A DNA stretch of 64,000 nt from assembly GCA_023459355.1 (NCBI GenBank), contig JAEWUM010000048.1:14897-78896 (forward strand), given 5' to 3'. The position numbers and the translations under genes were made by a program. The notes beneath the pieces were generated by a model, which saw only the letters and a program-made list of their open reading frames with translations, searched no databases and was not told the DNA's origin. Positions 28,797 through 37,414 of this stretch are shown in pieces. The DNA is from Bacteroidota bacterium. Lineage in GTDB: Bacteria > Bacteroidota > Bacteroidia > Bacteroidales > Paludibacteraceae. Each line of letters starts with the position of its first letter. Position 1 is the first letter of the stretch.

Positions 28797-30380
28797 CTAT
28801 TGTAAAATCTTTTCATACTCCCCCTCTGTATTTAAAATCCGGATGGCGCGTTGCAACGATTCATTTTCTTCATCCATGATACGGTAATACTCATTCACCG
28901 ACCACATATCACGCGCAATAATGGCTTTAAGCTGCAAGCGGATCAGGTATTCAGACTTTTTGAATTGCTCCTCATCATAAGCAACACCTTCTTTTTCTGC
29001 CATTTCTCTGATTTGATTCAGGATGCCGGCATCAACGGTAAAATCCCGGTAATATTTCTCAAAATCTTTATACTTTTTCTTCAGTTTATCCCTGTTTTTG
29101 TCGTTAAACTGAACAACCACCTTATTCACAATGCCCTGCGCCACAATCTTGCGGTGATAGTCAGTATAACGGGTAGTATCGATTGGGATAAAAATATCGG
29201 GCATAATGCCACCGCCACCATACACCGTTCTTTTCAGTATTTTGGTCTGATATTTCAATGAATCGGGGAAATGAATAGAATCGGCATGTTGCATTTCTCC
29301 ATGATTATACCTTTCCAGTAAATCTTGCTGATATTTTTCAACGCCATCTTTATATGGCTTTTGAATGCTTCTGCCGGTGGGGGTATAATAACGTGAGGTG
29401 GTAAGTCGCAACATAGAGCCATCTGTCAACGGAACCTGTCGTTGTACCAATCCCTTACCAAACGTCCTTCTGCCGATGATAATTCCCCTGTCCCAATCCT
29501 GCACAGCACCCGAAACAATTTCACTGGCAGAAGCAGAGTATTCATCCACCAGAACAATCAATTTACCCTGCTCAAAGCCTCCTATTGCTGTTGCATTGGC
29601 TGTACTACGGGGCTGTTTGAGTCCTTCCGTATATACAATCAACTGCCCCCTGCCCAGAAACTCATCAGCCAGTTCTATAGCTGCGTTAAGGTAACCTCCG
29701 CCATTGCCCTGCAGACTCAGAATCAGGTTCTTCATACCCGCTTTTTTCAACTTAGAGAAAGCAGATTTATACTCTTCTACCGTTTTACTTCCGAAATTAT
29801 TGATTCGGATGTAGCCGGTTTCCTGATCAATCATATAGGAAGCATCTACACTATTCACGGGGATTTTGTCGCGGATAATTTTGAAAAGCATCAGTTGCGG
29901 AATACCGCGTCGCGCAATTTTAACCGACACTTCCGAGCCTTTCGGTCCGCGCAGGCGTTTCATCACATCCGAGTTCTGAATTTTCTGACCGGCCATCAGA
30001 TCTTCGTTGATATAAATAATCCGGTCGCCGGGCATTACTCCTACTTTTTCGGCTGGAGTTCCCGAAATGGTTTGTACCACCAGAATAGTATCCTCAAAAA
30101 TCTGAAACTGAATGCCGACCCCCTCAAAACTGCCTTCCAACGGCTCATTGACCCTGTCGACTTCATCCTTGGGAATATAAGAAGAATGTGGATCCAGCTC
30201 TTTCAGGGTCGCCATGATTGCAGTTTCAACCAATTTCTTTTCATCCACGGAATCAACATAGAGATTGGAAATCACGCTGAATACATTGTTTAGTTTTAAT
30301 AATTCCGAATTGATTCGAAGTTGTGAGGAGATGGTAAAAACATGTATGAATGTTAGTAAGAATATGAATATTTTTTTCAT
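28797..30380 (-). CDS. S41-family C-terminal processing peptidase (Ctp)
   Basis: 527 aa. Signal peptide or anchor (1-20); N-terminal helical region; PDZ domain about 82-165 (GVGIQFQIFEDTILV, GVMPGDRI); S41 protease domain about 185-365 with the Ser/Lys dyad S284 (SASASE) and K309 (TFGKG) and Q313; C-terminal helical extension to 527. Cleaves periplasmic proteins, often at non-polar C-termini. Usual length for Bacteroidetes carboxy-terminal processing proteases. It stands alone, 38 bp downstream of the pnuC start. Confidence 0.95.
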   Translation of the reverse strand: MKKIFIFLLTFIHVFTISSQLRINSELLKLNNVFSVISNLYVDSVDEKKLVETAIMATLKELDPHSSYIPKDEVDRVNEPLEGSFEGVGIQFQIFEDTILVVQTISGTPAEKVGVMPGDRIIYINEDLMAGQKIQNSDVMKRLRGPKGSEVSVKIARRGIPQLMLFKIIRDKIPVNSVDASYMIDQETGYIRINNFGSKTVEEYKSAFSKLKKAGMKNLILSLQGNGGGYLNAAIELADEFLGRGQLIVYTEGLKQPRSTANATAIGGFEQGKLIVLVDEYSASASEIVSGAVQDWDRGIIIGRRTFGKGLVQRQVPLTDGSMLRLTTSRYYTPTGRSIQKPYKDGVEKYQQDLLERYNHGEMQHADSIHFPDSLKYQTKILKRTVYGGGGIMPDIFIPIDTTRYTDYHRKIVAQGIVNKVVVQFNDKNRDKLKKKYKDFEKYYRDFTVDAGILNQIREMAEKEGVAYDEEQFKKSEYLIRLQLKAIIARDMWSVNEYYRIMDEENESLQRAIRILNTEGEYEKILQ

Positions 30381-30460
30381 CGGAAAAAATTAATTTTGTA
30401 ATATAAATGTAATGTGATATTCAAATGCATGTGTTTCCCCGTTGGGGCGTTTTCCCCCGT

Positions 30461-30484
30461 AGAGACAGAGCATGCTCTGTCTCT
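30461..30484. repeat. REP-like 24-bp perfect palindrome
   Basis: AGAGACAGAGCA followed at once by its exact complement, flanked by outer CCCGT (30455-30460 region) and ACGGG near 30500, and preceded by the small hairpin CCCCGTTGGGG (30437-30447). It lies in the 201-bp gap between the S41 peptidase and TatD genes, both leading leftward. It resembles dispersed palindromes with a GTAGAGAC edge found in many Bacteroidetes genomes (my recollection). It could also form a cruciform or RNA hairpin, but it has no T-run, so terminator function is unlikely. Confidence 0.7.
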
Positions 30485-30581
30485 GCCGCATAACCATAAC
30501 GGGTTAATATGAAACCTGCAAAGGTACAATATTTTTCAATTAAAAACCGGTAAAAAACTAAAATGAGAATTAACAATCAGG

Positions 30582-31223
30582 CTATTCAAATCCAAATATT
30601 TCGTTCACTGCCTCCAGTTCCCTTACCTCACATCCTTTTGCAGTAGCGATGGCCATATAAATTTCAGCCAGAGGCATTTCACTGTCGTCACTTTCAACCA
30701 GAATCCTTTCAACAGGGGTTGCCCGTACGCTATCCGGGTTGAACTTTTCTCCGAAAGAGATAAACATACCAATTTTAGTAAGCTGTACCGCCATTTCCGG
30801 CTTCCCTCTGAAACCATGAATAATCCAGGGCTGTTTCGGATTCAACGCTTTGTGGAAATTCATCAATTCATTATAACAACCTACACAATGAATTATCAGA
30901 GGCTTATTAAGCGCTGCCGACAGTTTCACCTGCATCCCAAACACTTCCAGTTGTTTTTCTAAGGCAACCGGCGATTTTTTATCGAGACCACATTCTCCCA
31001 CGGCGATTACCCGGTCAAAATTCAACAATAACTTCAGATTATCGAGCCAAACCGACCGGAGATTGCCTGCATCCCAGGGGTGAATCCCCGCCGAGAAAAA
31101 GATATGATTACCATGTGGTAATGTTACGTCATCATCGTTAATCAGGATATTGTAGATGCTCCGAATATCGCCCGGATTGATTCTATGGCAGTGCGCGTCT
31201 GTTAACATCTGTTTGATTTTCAA
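30582..31223 (-). CDS. TatD-family metal-dependent hydrolase
   Basis: 213 aa, shorter than the usual 255-265. Amidohydrolase-type TIM barrel with TDAHCH (metal ligands), GIHPWD, VGECGLDKK, IIHCVG, WIIHGFRG and ESDD. Family members are 3'-5' DNases/exonucleases acting on DNA, or generic phosphoesterases. The second ATG (31208) gives a start nearer the common MLxDxHCH opening. Stand-alone cytosolic gene, divergent from ahcY. Confidence 0.88.
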   Translation of the reverse strand: MKIKQMLTDAHCHRINPGDIRSIYNILINDDDVTLPHGNHIFFSAGIHPWDAGNLRSVWLDNLKLLLNFDRVIAVGECGLDKKSPVALEKQLEVFGMQVKLSAALNKPLIIHCVGCYNELMNFHKALNPKQPWIIHGFRGKPEMAVQLTKIGMFISFGEKFNPDSVRATPVERILVESDDSEMPLAEIYMAIATAKGCEVRELEAVNEIFGFE

Positions 31224-31265
31224 AAACTAAGAATGGCAAATATAAGTTTTTCCATCGGATTTTTG

Positions 31266-31273
31266 TATCTTTG
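31266..31273 (+). promoter_or_regulatory. -7 box TATCTTTG upstream of ahcY
   Basis: TATCTTTG fits TAnnTTTG and would give a leader of about 110 nt before the ahcY ATG at 31390. I do not see an S-adenosylhomocysteine riboswitch consensus in that leader. Confidence 0.6.
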
Positions 31274-31389
31274 TCGCCCATTTCTTTCAATTTATACGGT
31301 ACAATTGATAAAACGAAAGTGAGCAAAGTGATCAATGCTTAGTTAGTGGTTTAAAAATAAACAGACAAATAAAAACAGTTATAATCAAA

Positions 31390-32811
31390 ATGAATTCAAC
31401 AGCATTATTCTCCAGTTTACCTTATCAGGTAGCCGACATGTCTCAGGCTACCTTCGGTAGAAAAGAAATCGAGTTAGCAGAAAAAGAAATGCCGGGACTG
31501 ATGTCGCTGCGCACCAAATACGGAAAAGACAAACCACTGAAGGGTGCCCGTATCATGGGATCTCTACACATGACCATTCAAACGGCCGTATTGATTGAAA
31601 CCCTTGTGGAGCTTGGAGCTGAAGTGCGCTGGTGCAGTTGCAATATCTACTCTACCCAGGATCATGCGGCGGCAGCCATTGCAGAGGCAGGTATCCCCGT
31701 TTTTGCATGGAAGGGTGAAACGCTGGAAGAATACTGGTGGTGCACCTTGCAGGCGCTGACTTTCGAAAACGGACAGGGTCCAACCCTGATCGTTGACGAC
31801 GGAGGTGATGCGACCATGATGATTCACGTAGGAGTAGATGCAGAAAAAGACGCTTCTGTACTCGACAAGAAAGTCGAAGGTGAAGACGAGCAGGAACTTT
31901 ACGCCATCCTGAAAAAAGTATTAAAAGAAAAGAACGGTCACTGGACAAAGGTGGCCAAAGAAGTCAAAGGTGTTTCTGAAGAAACAACAACCGGCGTGCA
32001 CCGTCTCTATCAGATGATGGAAGAGGGCAAGTTGCTGTTCCCTGCTTTCAATGTAAACGACTCGGTTACCAAATCGAAATTCGACAATCTCTACGGCTGC
32101 CGCGAATCGCTGGCCGATGGCATCAAGCGTGCTACCGATATCATGCTGGCCGGCAAAGTGGTGGTGGTTTGTGGCTACGGAGACGTGGGTAAAGGTTCGG
32201 CCAAGTCTATGCGGGCTTATGGCGCCAGGGTTATGGTCACCGAAATCGACCCGATTTGCGCGCTACAAGCTGCCATGGAGGGATTTGAAGTCTGCACGGT
32301 TGAGGATGCCCTGGCCGAAGGCAATGTATTTGTGACTACCACGGGCAACAAAGACATCATCCGCATCGAACACATGGCAAAAATGAAAGATGGCGCCATC
32401 GTTTGCAACATCGGTCACTTCGACAACGAAATCCAGGTAGATAAACTAAAAAAATATCCAGGTATTCAGAAAATAAACATCAAACCACAGGTGGATAAAT
32501 ATATTTTTCCTGACGGACATTGCATTTTATTGCTGGCCGACGGTCGCCTCGTGAACTTAGGCTGCGCAACCGGACACCCTTCATTTGTAATGAGTAACTC
32601 ATTTACCAACCAAACTTTGGCACAAATCGAGTTAAACACCAAAAAATATGATATTGATGTGTATCGGCTACCCAAACATTTGGATGAAGAAGTGGCACGT
32701 TTGCATCTGGAACAATTAGGGGTAAAACTTACCAAACTTACTCCGGAGCAGGCTGCCTATATTGGTGTAGATGAAGGTGGTCCGTATAAACCGGAGCATT
32801 ACAGGTATTGA
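31390..32811 (+). CDS. ahcY: Adenosylhomocysteinase
   Basis: 473 aa. Substrate half with GSLHMTIQTAVLIETL and CNIYSTQDHAAAA; NAD-binding Rossmann domain around residues 255-275 (VVVVCGYGDVGKGSAKSM); C-terminal GGPYKPEHYRY, which reaches into the partner subunit. Reversibly hydrolyses S-adenosylhomocysteine to adenosine and homocysteine, relieving product inhibition of methyltransferases. Length matches long bacterial forms. A terminator follows directly. Confidence 0.98.
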   Translation: MNSTALFSSLPYQVADMSQATFGRKEIELAEKEMPGLMSLRTKYGKDKPLKGARIMGSLHMTIQTAVLIETLVELGAEVRWCSCNIYSTQDHAAAAIAEAGIPVFAWKGETLEEYWWCTLQALTFENGQGPTLIVDDGGDATMMIHVGVDAEKDASVLDKKVEGEDEQELYAILKKVLKEKNGHWTKVAKEVKGVSEETTTGVHRLYQMMEEGKLLFPAFNVNDSVTKSKFDNLYGCRESLADGIKRATDIMLAGKVVVVCGYGDVGKGSAKSMRAYGARVMVTEIDPICALQAAMEGFEVCTVEDALAEGNVFVTTTGNKDIIRIEHMAKMKDGAIVCNIGHFDNEIQVDKLKKYPGIQKINIKPQVDKYIFPDGHCILLLADGRLVNLGCATGHPSFVMSNSFTNQTLAQIELNTKKYDIDVYRLPKHLDEEVARLHLEQLGVKLTKLTPEQAAYIGVDEGGPYKPEHYRY

Positions 32812-32851
32812 AATCTACCATCTAAATTTAAATTTTCGCAAGAATAATTTA

Positions 32852-32887
32852 AACCTGACAGGTTTTGAAAACCTGTCAGGTTTTTTT
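32852..32887 (+). terminator. Intrinsic terminator after ahcY
   Basis: AACCTGACAGGTTTT (32852-32866) pairs with AAAACCTGTCAGGTT (32868-32882), followed by a run of T to 32887. The A-run before it makes partial function on the other strand possible. Confidence 0.9.
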
Positions 32888-32929
32888 ATACCTGCAATCT
32901 CTGCAACAAATTTATCTTCACCTGCATCT

Positions 32930-32937
32930 TAGTTTTG
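32930..32937 (+). promoter_or_regulatory. -7 box TAGTTTTG upstream of the serpin gene
   Basis: TAGTTTTG fits TAnnTTTG and lies 21 bp upstream of the ATG, between the ahcY terminator and the serpin start. Confidence 0.5.
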
Positions 32938-32958
32938 AGTTTCTAAAAAATTAACCAC

Positions 32959-34179
32959 ATGAAAAAATCAGTTTTCTTACTCTTACCTTTACTGTTATTT
33001 GCTACCTGCGAACAACCCGAAGTAAAACTAAAAGATGCGGAACCAATTCCGTTGAAGGCAGGCATGGAAAAGCGTGTGCAGCAAGATAATGCTTTTGCAT
33101 TTGATTTGTTTCGTCAGGTATTAATCAACAATGCCGATGAAAAGAACATCTTCATTTCGCCCCTGAGTGTGAGCATCGCGCTGGGTATGGCCTGGAACGG
33201 CGCCAACGGCGAAACCAAAGCCGAAATGGCAACTGCCCTGAAGATGTCGGGCATGACTGAGGATGAAATTAATGAGTATTACCAAATTATGTTGACTGCT
33301 TTACCTGAGGTTGACCCTTCAACTAAGCTAAATATAGCCAATTCTCTATGGTATCGAACTGGTTTCCCTGTGAAAGATGAGTATTTAAAGGTAAACAGTG
33401 ATTATTTCAATGCTGAAGTTCGGGAACTGGACTTTGCAAAACCTGACGCCCTGAGTATTATCAATGGATGGTGTGCTGAAAAAACCAACAATCTGATTAA
33501 AAATCCATTAGATAAAATTTCGGCTGATGCAATGATGTATTTAATCAATGCCATCTATTTCAAAGGGATTTGGGTAAAAAAATTTGAAAAGGACACGTAC
33601 AAGGCTAATTTCTATGCTGAAGGAGGAAATACCGTACAGGTGGATATGATGCAACAAAAAGACACCTTCGGTTACCGGGAAGACGAGATGGCTCAATACC
33701 TTGACCTTCCTTACGGGAACAAGGCATTTAGCATGACTGTCATTTTACCCCGTGAAGGCAAAACAACAGACGAAGTATTGGAAACACTGGATACTGAAAA
33801 ATGGAACAATATTATCAATGGTTTTTCCAGTCATGAGGTGCAGATTTATCTGCCAAAATTCAAAACAACAGGCAAATACGAATTAAAAGAACCTTTGATG
33901 CAAATGGGCATGGTGAAGGCATTCACCGATCAGGCTGATTTTTCTAATATCTCTGATATAAACCTGTTGATTTCAAGAATTATCCACAGTACTTATTGTA
34001 GTGTAGATCAAGAGGGTACAGAAGCTGCAGCTGTTACTGTTGTGGAATTTGAACTGACATCAATGCCCATGAATTATGTCTTTAATGCGAACCGTCCTTT
34101 TATCTTCGTGATCCGGGAGAAAAGCACCGGTGTAATTTTATTCATGGGTAAGATGGGACAGGTGGAATTATACAAATAG
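32959..34179 (+). CDS. Serpin-family protease inhibitor, exported and probably lipid-anchored
   Basis: 406 aa. Signal peptide 1-17 ending FATC, a weak lipobox with Cys18. Serpin fold from about residue 42: FISPLSVSIALGMAWNGANG, NAIYFKGIW, LPYG, and the C-terminal NRPFIFVIREKSTGVILFMGK. The reactive-centre loop hinge reads EGTEAAAVTVVE (352-363), with small residues at P12-P9 and T at P14, as in inhibitory serpins. By alignment with alpha-1-antitrypsin the scissile bond would be T367-S368, suggesting elastase- or cathepsin-like targets. Likely protects the cell envelope from host or community proteases, or from its own. Confidence 0.93.
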   Translation: MKKSVFLLLPLLLFATCEQPEVKLKDAEPIPLKAGMEKRVQQDNAFAFDLFRQVLINNADEKNIFISPLSVSIALGMAWNGANGETKAEMATALKMSGMTEDEINEYYQIMLTALPEVDPSTKLNIANSLWYRTGFPVKDEYLKVNSDYFNAEVRELDFAKPDALSIINGWCAEKTNNLIKNPLDKISADAMMYLINAIYFKGIWVKKFEKDTYKANFYAEGGNTVQVDMMQQKDTFGYREDEMAQYLDLPYGNKAFSMTVILPREGKTTDEVLETLDTEKWNNIINGFSSHEVQIYLPKFKTTGKYELKEPLMQMGMVKAFTDQADFSNISDINLLISRIIHSTYCSVDQEGTEAAAVTVVEFELTSMPMNYVFNANRPFIFVIREKSTGVILFMGKMGQVELYK

Positions 34180-34223
34180 AGTTCCTTTTTTATAGATTAT
34201 ACTATCATGTAGATTGTTTACAG

Positions 34224-34257
34224 CCTGTTTCGGTGACAAACTGAAACAGGTTTTTTT
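34224..34257 (+). terminator. Intrinsic terminator after the serpin gene
   Basis: CCTGTTTC (34224-34231) pairs with GAAACAGG (34243-34250), followed by seven T. Confidence 0.85.
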
Positions 34258-34300
34258 ATTTTTACGTAACAGCTGTTACATCTCATTCGTTATTTTTTAG

Positions 34301-34308
34301 TAAATTTG
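34301..34308 (+). promoter_or_regulatory. -7 box TAAATTTG upstream of nfnA
   Basis: TAAATTTG fits TAnnTTTG. Transcription would start near 34315, so the start codon must be the ATG at 34333, not the in-frame codon at 34306 that lies in the promoter. Confidence 0.65.
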
Positions 34309-34332
34309 CAGCCGAATTTTAAAACTTCACAC

Positions 34333-35157
34333 ATGAACAAAATCGTTGGTAAAGAGTATTTTTCGGAAAACGTCATTAAATTTGAAGTCGAAGCGCCGTT
34401 AATCGCTAAATCGCGCAAAGCCGGACATTTCGTCATGGTGAAAGTCGGAGCCAAAGGAGAACGCATTCCGTTAACAATTGCCGATGCAGATATCACTAAA
34501 GGAACCATCACGCTCGTGGTGCAGAAAATGGGGGTATCATCGTCTAAATTAGCGCTGTTGAATGTCGGTGACGAAATAACCGACCTGGTTGGTCCGCTTG
34601 GAAAAGCCACCCATATTGAGAACTTCGGCACCGTGGTTTGTGCCTGTGGTGGTGTCGGGACCGCGCCGATGTTGCCCATTGTAGCCGCACTGAAAAAAGC
34701 CGGGAACAAGGTGATAACCGTGTTGGCTGCCCGCAACAAAGACCTCATCATCCTTGAGGAGCAGATGAAAGAACATTCGGATGAAGTGATTGTCATGACC
34801 GATGATGGTTCTTATGGCACCAAAGGACTCGTAACCAACGGCGTGGAAATGGTCATCAACCGTGAAAAAGTAGATCTGTGCGTAACCATCGGTCCGGCTG
34901 TGATGATGAAGTTCGTGAGCATGCTTACCAAAAAATACGAAATCCCTACCGTAGCCTCGCTGAATACCATCATGGTAGATGGAACCGGCATGTGTGGCGC
35001 CTGCCGTGTGACCGTTGGCGGTAAAGTGAAGTTTGTTTGCGTGGATGGTCCCGAATTCGATGCCCATCAGGTTGATTTTAATGAAATGCTGATGCGACTG
35101 GGCGGTTACAAGGACATAGAACGGGAAGAAATGGAGCGTTTCGATTGCCATGTGTGA
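34333..35157 (+). CDS. nfnA: NfnA-like (sulfide dehydrogenase beta / ferredoxin-NADP reductase) FAD/NAD-binding subunit
   Basis: 274 aa from the ATG at 34333. FAD-binding beta-barrel with a RIPLTIAD segment, NAD(P)-binding part with CACGGVGTAPMLPI, and a C-terminal [2Fe-2S] motif DGTGMCGACRV followed by VCVDGPEFD. Pairs with the downstream flavoprotein subunit to form NfnAB, which bifurcates electrons between NADPH, NAD+ and ferredoxin, or the related sulfide dehydrogenase SudBA. Usual length (about 275-285). Start is set by the promoter at 34301. Confidence 0.92.
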   Translation: MNKIVGKEYFSENVIKFEVEAPLIAKSRKAGHFVMVKVGAKGERIPLTIADADITKGTITLVVQKMGVSSSKLALLNVGDEITDLVGPLGKATHIENFGTVVCACGGVGTAPMLPIVAALKKAGNKVITVLAARNKDLIILEEQMKEHSDEVIVMTDDGSYGTKGLVTNGVEMVINREKVDLCVTIGPAVMMKFVSMLTKKYEIPTVASLNTIMVDGTGMCGACRVTVGGKVKFVCVDGPEFDAHQVDFNEMLMRLGGYKDIEREEMERFDCHV

Positions 35158-35160
35158 TTT

Positions 35161-35270
35161 TTAACCATATAAGTCATGTAAGTGATCATATAAGTTTTTT
35201 TTCATAAGTAATTTTAATATAACACGCATATACCATATAAAGTCTGGTCTTAAATGACTTATATGGTTAA
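35161..35270. repeat. 110-bp element bounded by a 17-bp perfect inverted repeat
   Basis: TTAACCATATAAGTCAT (35161-35177) and its exact complement (35254-35270) enclose 76 bp of A/T-rich DNA with further partial copies (ATCATATAAG, ACCATATAA). It fills almost all of the spacer between the two Nfn subunit genes. Could be a small non-autonomous mobile element (MITE-like) or a folded mRNA spacer that tunes subunit ratio. Confidence 0.75.
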
Positions 35271-35284
35271 AAAAGTAAACCAAG

Positions 35285-36751
35285 ATGCAGAATTTAGCCG
35301 AAGAAAGAGCACAAGCCTGGAGAGAAGAATTGCGTAACAAAATGAAAGCCAAGGAGCGCACCTCATTACAAAGGGTACACATGCCGGAGCTCGATGCGGA
35401 ATATCGTAGTCATAACAACGAGGAAGTAAACCTGGGACTAACCCCTGAGATGGCTATGCTCGAAGCTCAACGTTGTATAGATTGTGCCAATCCAACCTGT
35501 ATGCAAGGTTGTCCGGTGAGCATTTACATCCCTAAATTCGTCAAACAGATTGAAGTCGGCGATTTTCTGGGTGCTGCTAAAACGCTGAAAGAAACATCGG
35601 CTTTACCGGCCGTTTGCGGTCGTGTTTGTCCCCAGGAAAAACAGTGCGAAGCACAATGTATCCATGTCAAAATGAAGAAAGAACCGGTTGCCATCGGTCA
35701 CCTGGAACGTTTCGCTGCAGACTACGAACGCGAAAGCGGAAATATATCCGTACCTGAGGTTGCAGCATCTAACGGCATCAAAATCGCGGTGGTAGGTTCC
35801 GGTCCGGCCGGATTATCCTTCGCCGGCGACATGGCCAAACTGGGTTACGACGTTACCGTTTTCGAAGCCCTGCATGAAATTGGCGGTGTGTTGAAATACG
35901 GTATCCCTGAATTCCGCTTGCCTAACGTGATTGTGGATGTTGAAATTGACAACCTGCGTGCCATGGGCGTGAAATTCATAACCAACTGCATTGTTGGTAA
36001 AACCATCACGTTGGAGGATTTAAAAGAAGAAGGGTTTGAAGGTATGTTTGTAGGCAGTGGAGCCGGATTACCCCGTTTCATGAGCATCAAAGGAGAAAAT
36101 TTTGTCGGAGTAATGTCCTCGAATGAATATCTCACCCGGGTAAATTTGATGGATGCAGCCAGTTCCGAATCGGATACTCCGGTATTCAAAGGCAAACACG
36201 TGGCGGTAATTGGTGGCGGTAATACTGCCATGGATTCAGTTCGTACGGCCCGTCGCTTGGGAGCAGATCGAGCCATGATCGTGTATCGCCGTTCCGAAGA
36301 AGAAATGCCGGCACGTTTAGAAGAAATTAAACATGCCAAAGAAGAAGGCATCGAATTCATGACCCTCCGCAACCCGATAGAGTTTATCGGCAATGAGCAG
36401 GGCCGTGTAACCCACATGGTATTGCAGGAAATGGAACTCGGACAGCCCGATGCATCAGGACGCCGCTCTCCGGTTGAAATTCCCGGCCGCACCGAAACCA
36501 TAGAAGTAGATGAAGTAATTGTGAGCGTAGGCGTATCGCCGAACCCATTGATTCCGCAAACCGTCGGGGGATTGCAAATCTCGAAATGGGGCACCATTAT
36601 GGTGAACCAGGATACCATGCAAACCGATATTCCGATGCTTTTTGCAGGTGGTGATATCGTTCGTGGTGGTGCCACGGTGATTCTTGCCATGGGTGATGGG
36701 CGCAAAGCAGCTGCATCTATGCATGATTGGATTAAAAACAATAAATCATAA
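35285..36751 (+). CDS. nfnB: NfnB-like NADPH oxidoreductase subunit (glutamate synthase small-chain family)
   Basis: 488 aa. N-terminal Fe-S domain with two cysteine sets (CIDCANPTCMQGCPVSIYIP and CGRVCPQEKQCEAQC), then FAD-binding VVGSGPAGLSFAGDMA (about 167-182) and NADPH-binding VIGGGNTAMDSVRTARRLG. The family includes GltD and NfnB/SudA; pairing with the upstream NfnA-like gene and the absence of a large gltB subunit favours NfnB. Forms the ferredoxin/NAD(P)H electron-bifurcating complex in anaerobes. Often labelled gltA in Bacteroidetes. Confidence 0.92.
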   Translation: MQNLAEERAQAWREELRNKMKAKERTSLQRVHMPELDAEYRSHNNEEVNLGLTPEMAMLEAQRCIDCANPTCMQGCPVSIYIPKFVKQIEVGDFLGAAKTLKETSALPAVCGRVCPQEKQCEAQCIHVKMKKEPVAIGHLERFAADYERESGNISVPEVAASNGIKIAVVGSGPAGLSFAGDMAKLGYDVTVFEALHEIGGVLKYGIPEFRLPNVIVDVEIDNLRAMGVKFITNCIVGKTITLEDLKEEGFEGMFVGSGAGLPRFMSIKGENFVGVMSSNEYLTRVNLMDAASSESDTPVFKGKHVAVIGGGNTAMDSVRTARRLGADRAMIVYRRSEEEMPARLEEIKHAKEEGIEFMTLRNPIEFIGNEQGRVTHMVLQEMELGQPDASGRRSPVEIPGRTETIEVDEVIVSVGVSPNPLIPQTVGGLQISKWGTIMVNQDTMQTDIPMLFAGGDIVRGGATVILAMGDGRKAAASMHDWIKNNKS

Positions 36752-36770
36752 ACATTTTAAAATTTTATCT

Positions 36771-37232
36771 ATGAAAACAAAAGAAGAAGAAGAATTCAAT
36801 GAATTAAAAGAGTATCTTAATAAGATACTACTTCTCCAGAAAAATCTGTTGAAAACCTCTCAGAAAAAATGGGACTCAGGCATAACATCCCAAATGAACC
36901 AGGGATGTTATGACATGATTAATTTTTATGAAGAAGTATTGATTGAATTATCATCGTTTTATCCGAAAGGGCATTTTGGGAAAGAAAGTCCAAAAGATTT
37001 TTTTGATAAAATCATATCTTCAAGGTTTGCCTGGCATGGACATGTTTTGGAACCATTCGGTTTAGGTAATGGAGGTACGATGGTTTCAACAATGAAGTGT
37101 GGAGACGTGATGGAAGACGTAAAGAAAATGGTCGTTGATATGGTCAGAGCGATCAAAAGTTTCAAGTTAATGAGCTTTGATTTTAAATTAAAATCTTGGG
37201 AAAAAGCATGGCTGAAAATTGGGCCTTATTGA
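36771..37232 (+). CDS. Hypothetical protein, unknown
   Basis: 153 aa from the ATG at 36771; a longer frame runs back into nfnB but the ATG after a 19-bp gap is the sensible start. The N-terminal 60 residues are charged and probably helical (KTKEEEEFNELKEYLNKILLLQKNLLK, so possibly a coiled coil); the middle holds GHFGKESPKDFFD and WHGHVLEPFGLGNGG. No signal peptide or membrane segment. I do not recognise a family. It may be read together with nfnB. Confidence 0.6.
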   Translation: MKTKEEEEFNELKEYLNKILLLQKNLLKTSQKKWDSGITSQMNQGCYDMINFYEEVLIELSSFYPKGHFGKESPKDFFDKIISSRFAWHGHVLEPFGLGNGGTMVSTMKCGDVMEDVKKMVVDMVRAIKSFKLMSFDFKLKSWEKAWLKIGPY

Positions 37233-37377
37233 GGCTATTTTTCCATTCCTCTAATTTGTTTTAGGACAATTTAAAAAAATCTTTGGTTTTTAGAGGAAGA
37301 ATCAGATTGTTTTTGGGAAAAAGAGTACTTGTTATAAATAATAGCAAACGGATAAATAAGCTTTCAAAAATATTACT

Positions 37378-37385
37378 TATTTTTG
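37378..37385 (+). promoter_or_regulatory. -7 box TATTTTTG upstream of the transglutaminase-like gene
   Basis: TATTTTTG fits TAnnTTTG; transcription near 37392 leaves a 23-nt leader to the ATG at 37415 and argues against the in-frame ATG at 37283. Confidence 0.5.
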
Positions 37386-37414
37386 AACAGGTAAACGTAC
37401 GGGCATTTAAAACA

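Noticed and set aside
29442..30293. 283-codon plus-strand open frame
   Set aside because: Antisense to the S41 peptidase with intact Ser/Lys dyad; no domain, promoter or codon support.
30461..30484. Intrinsic terminator
   Set aside because: The palindrome has no T-run on either side; a REP-like repeat fits better.
31274..31389. SAH riboswitch in the ahcY leader
   Set aside because: I could not find the conserved core or a plausible pairing; the leader is A/T rich.
34549..35151. 200-codon minus-strand open frame
   Set aside because: Shadow of nfnA; the plus-strand protein has clear FAD and [2Fe-2S] motifs.
35845..36741. 298-codon minus-strand open frame
   Set aside because: Shadow of nfnB; composition rich in S, P and T from antisense reading and no recognisable motif.
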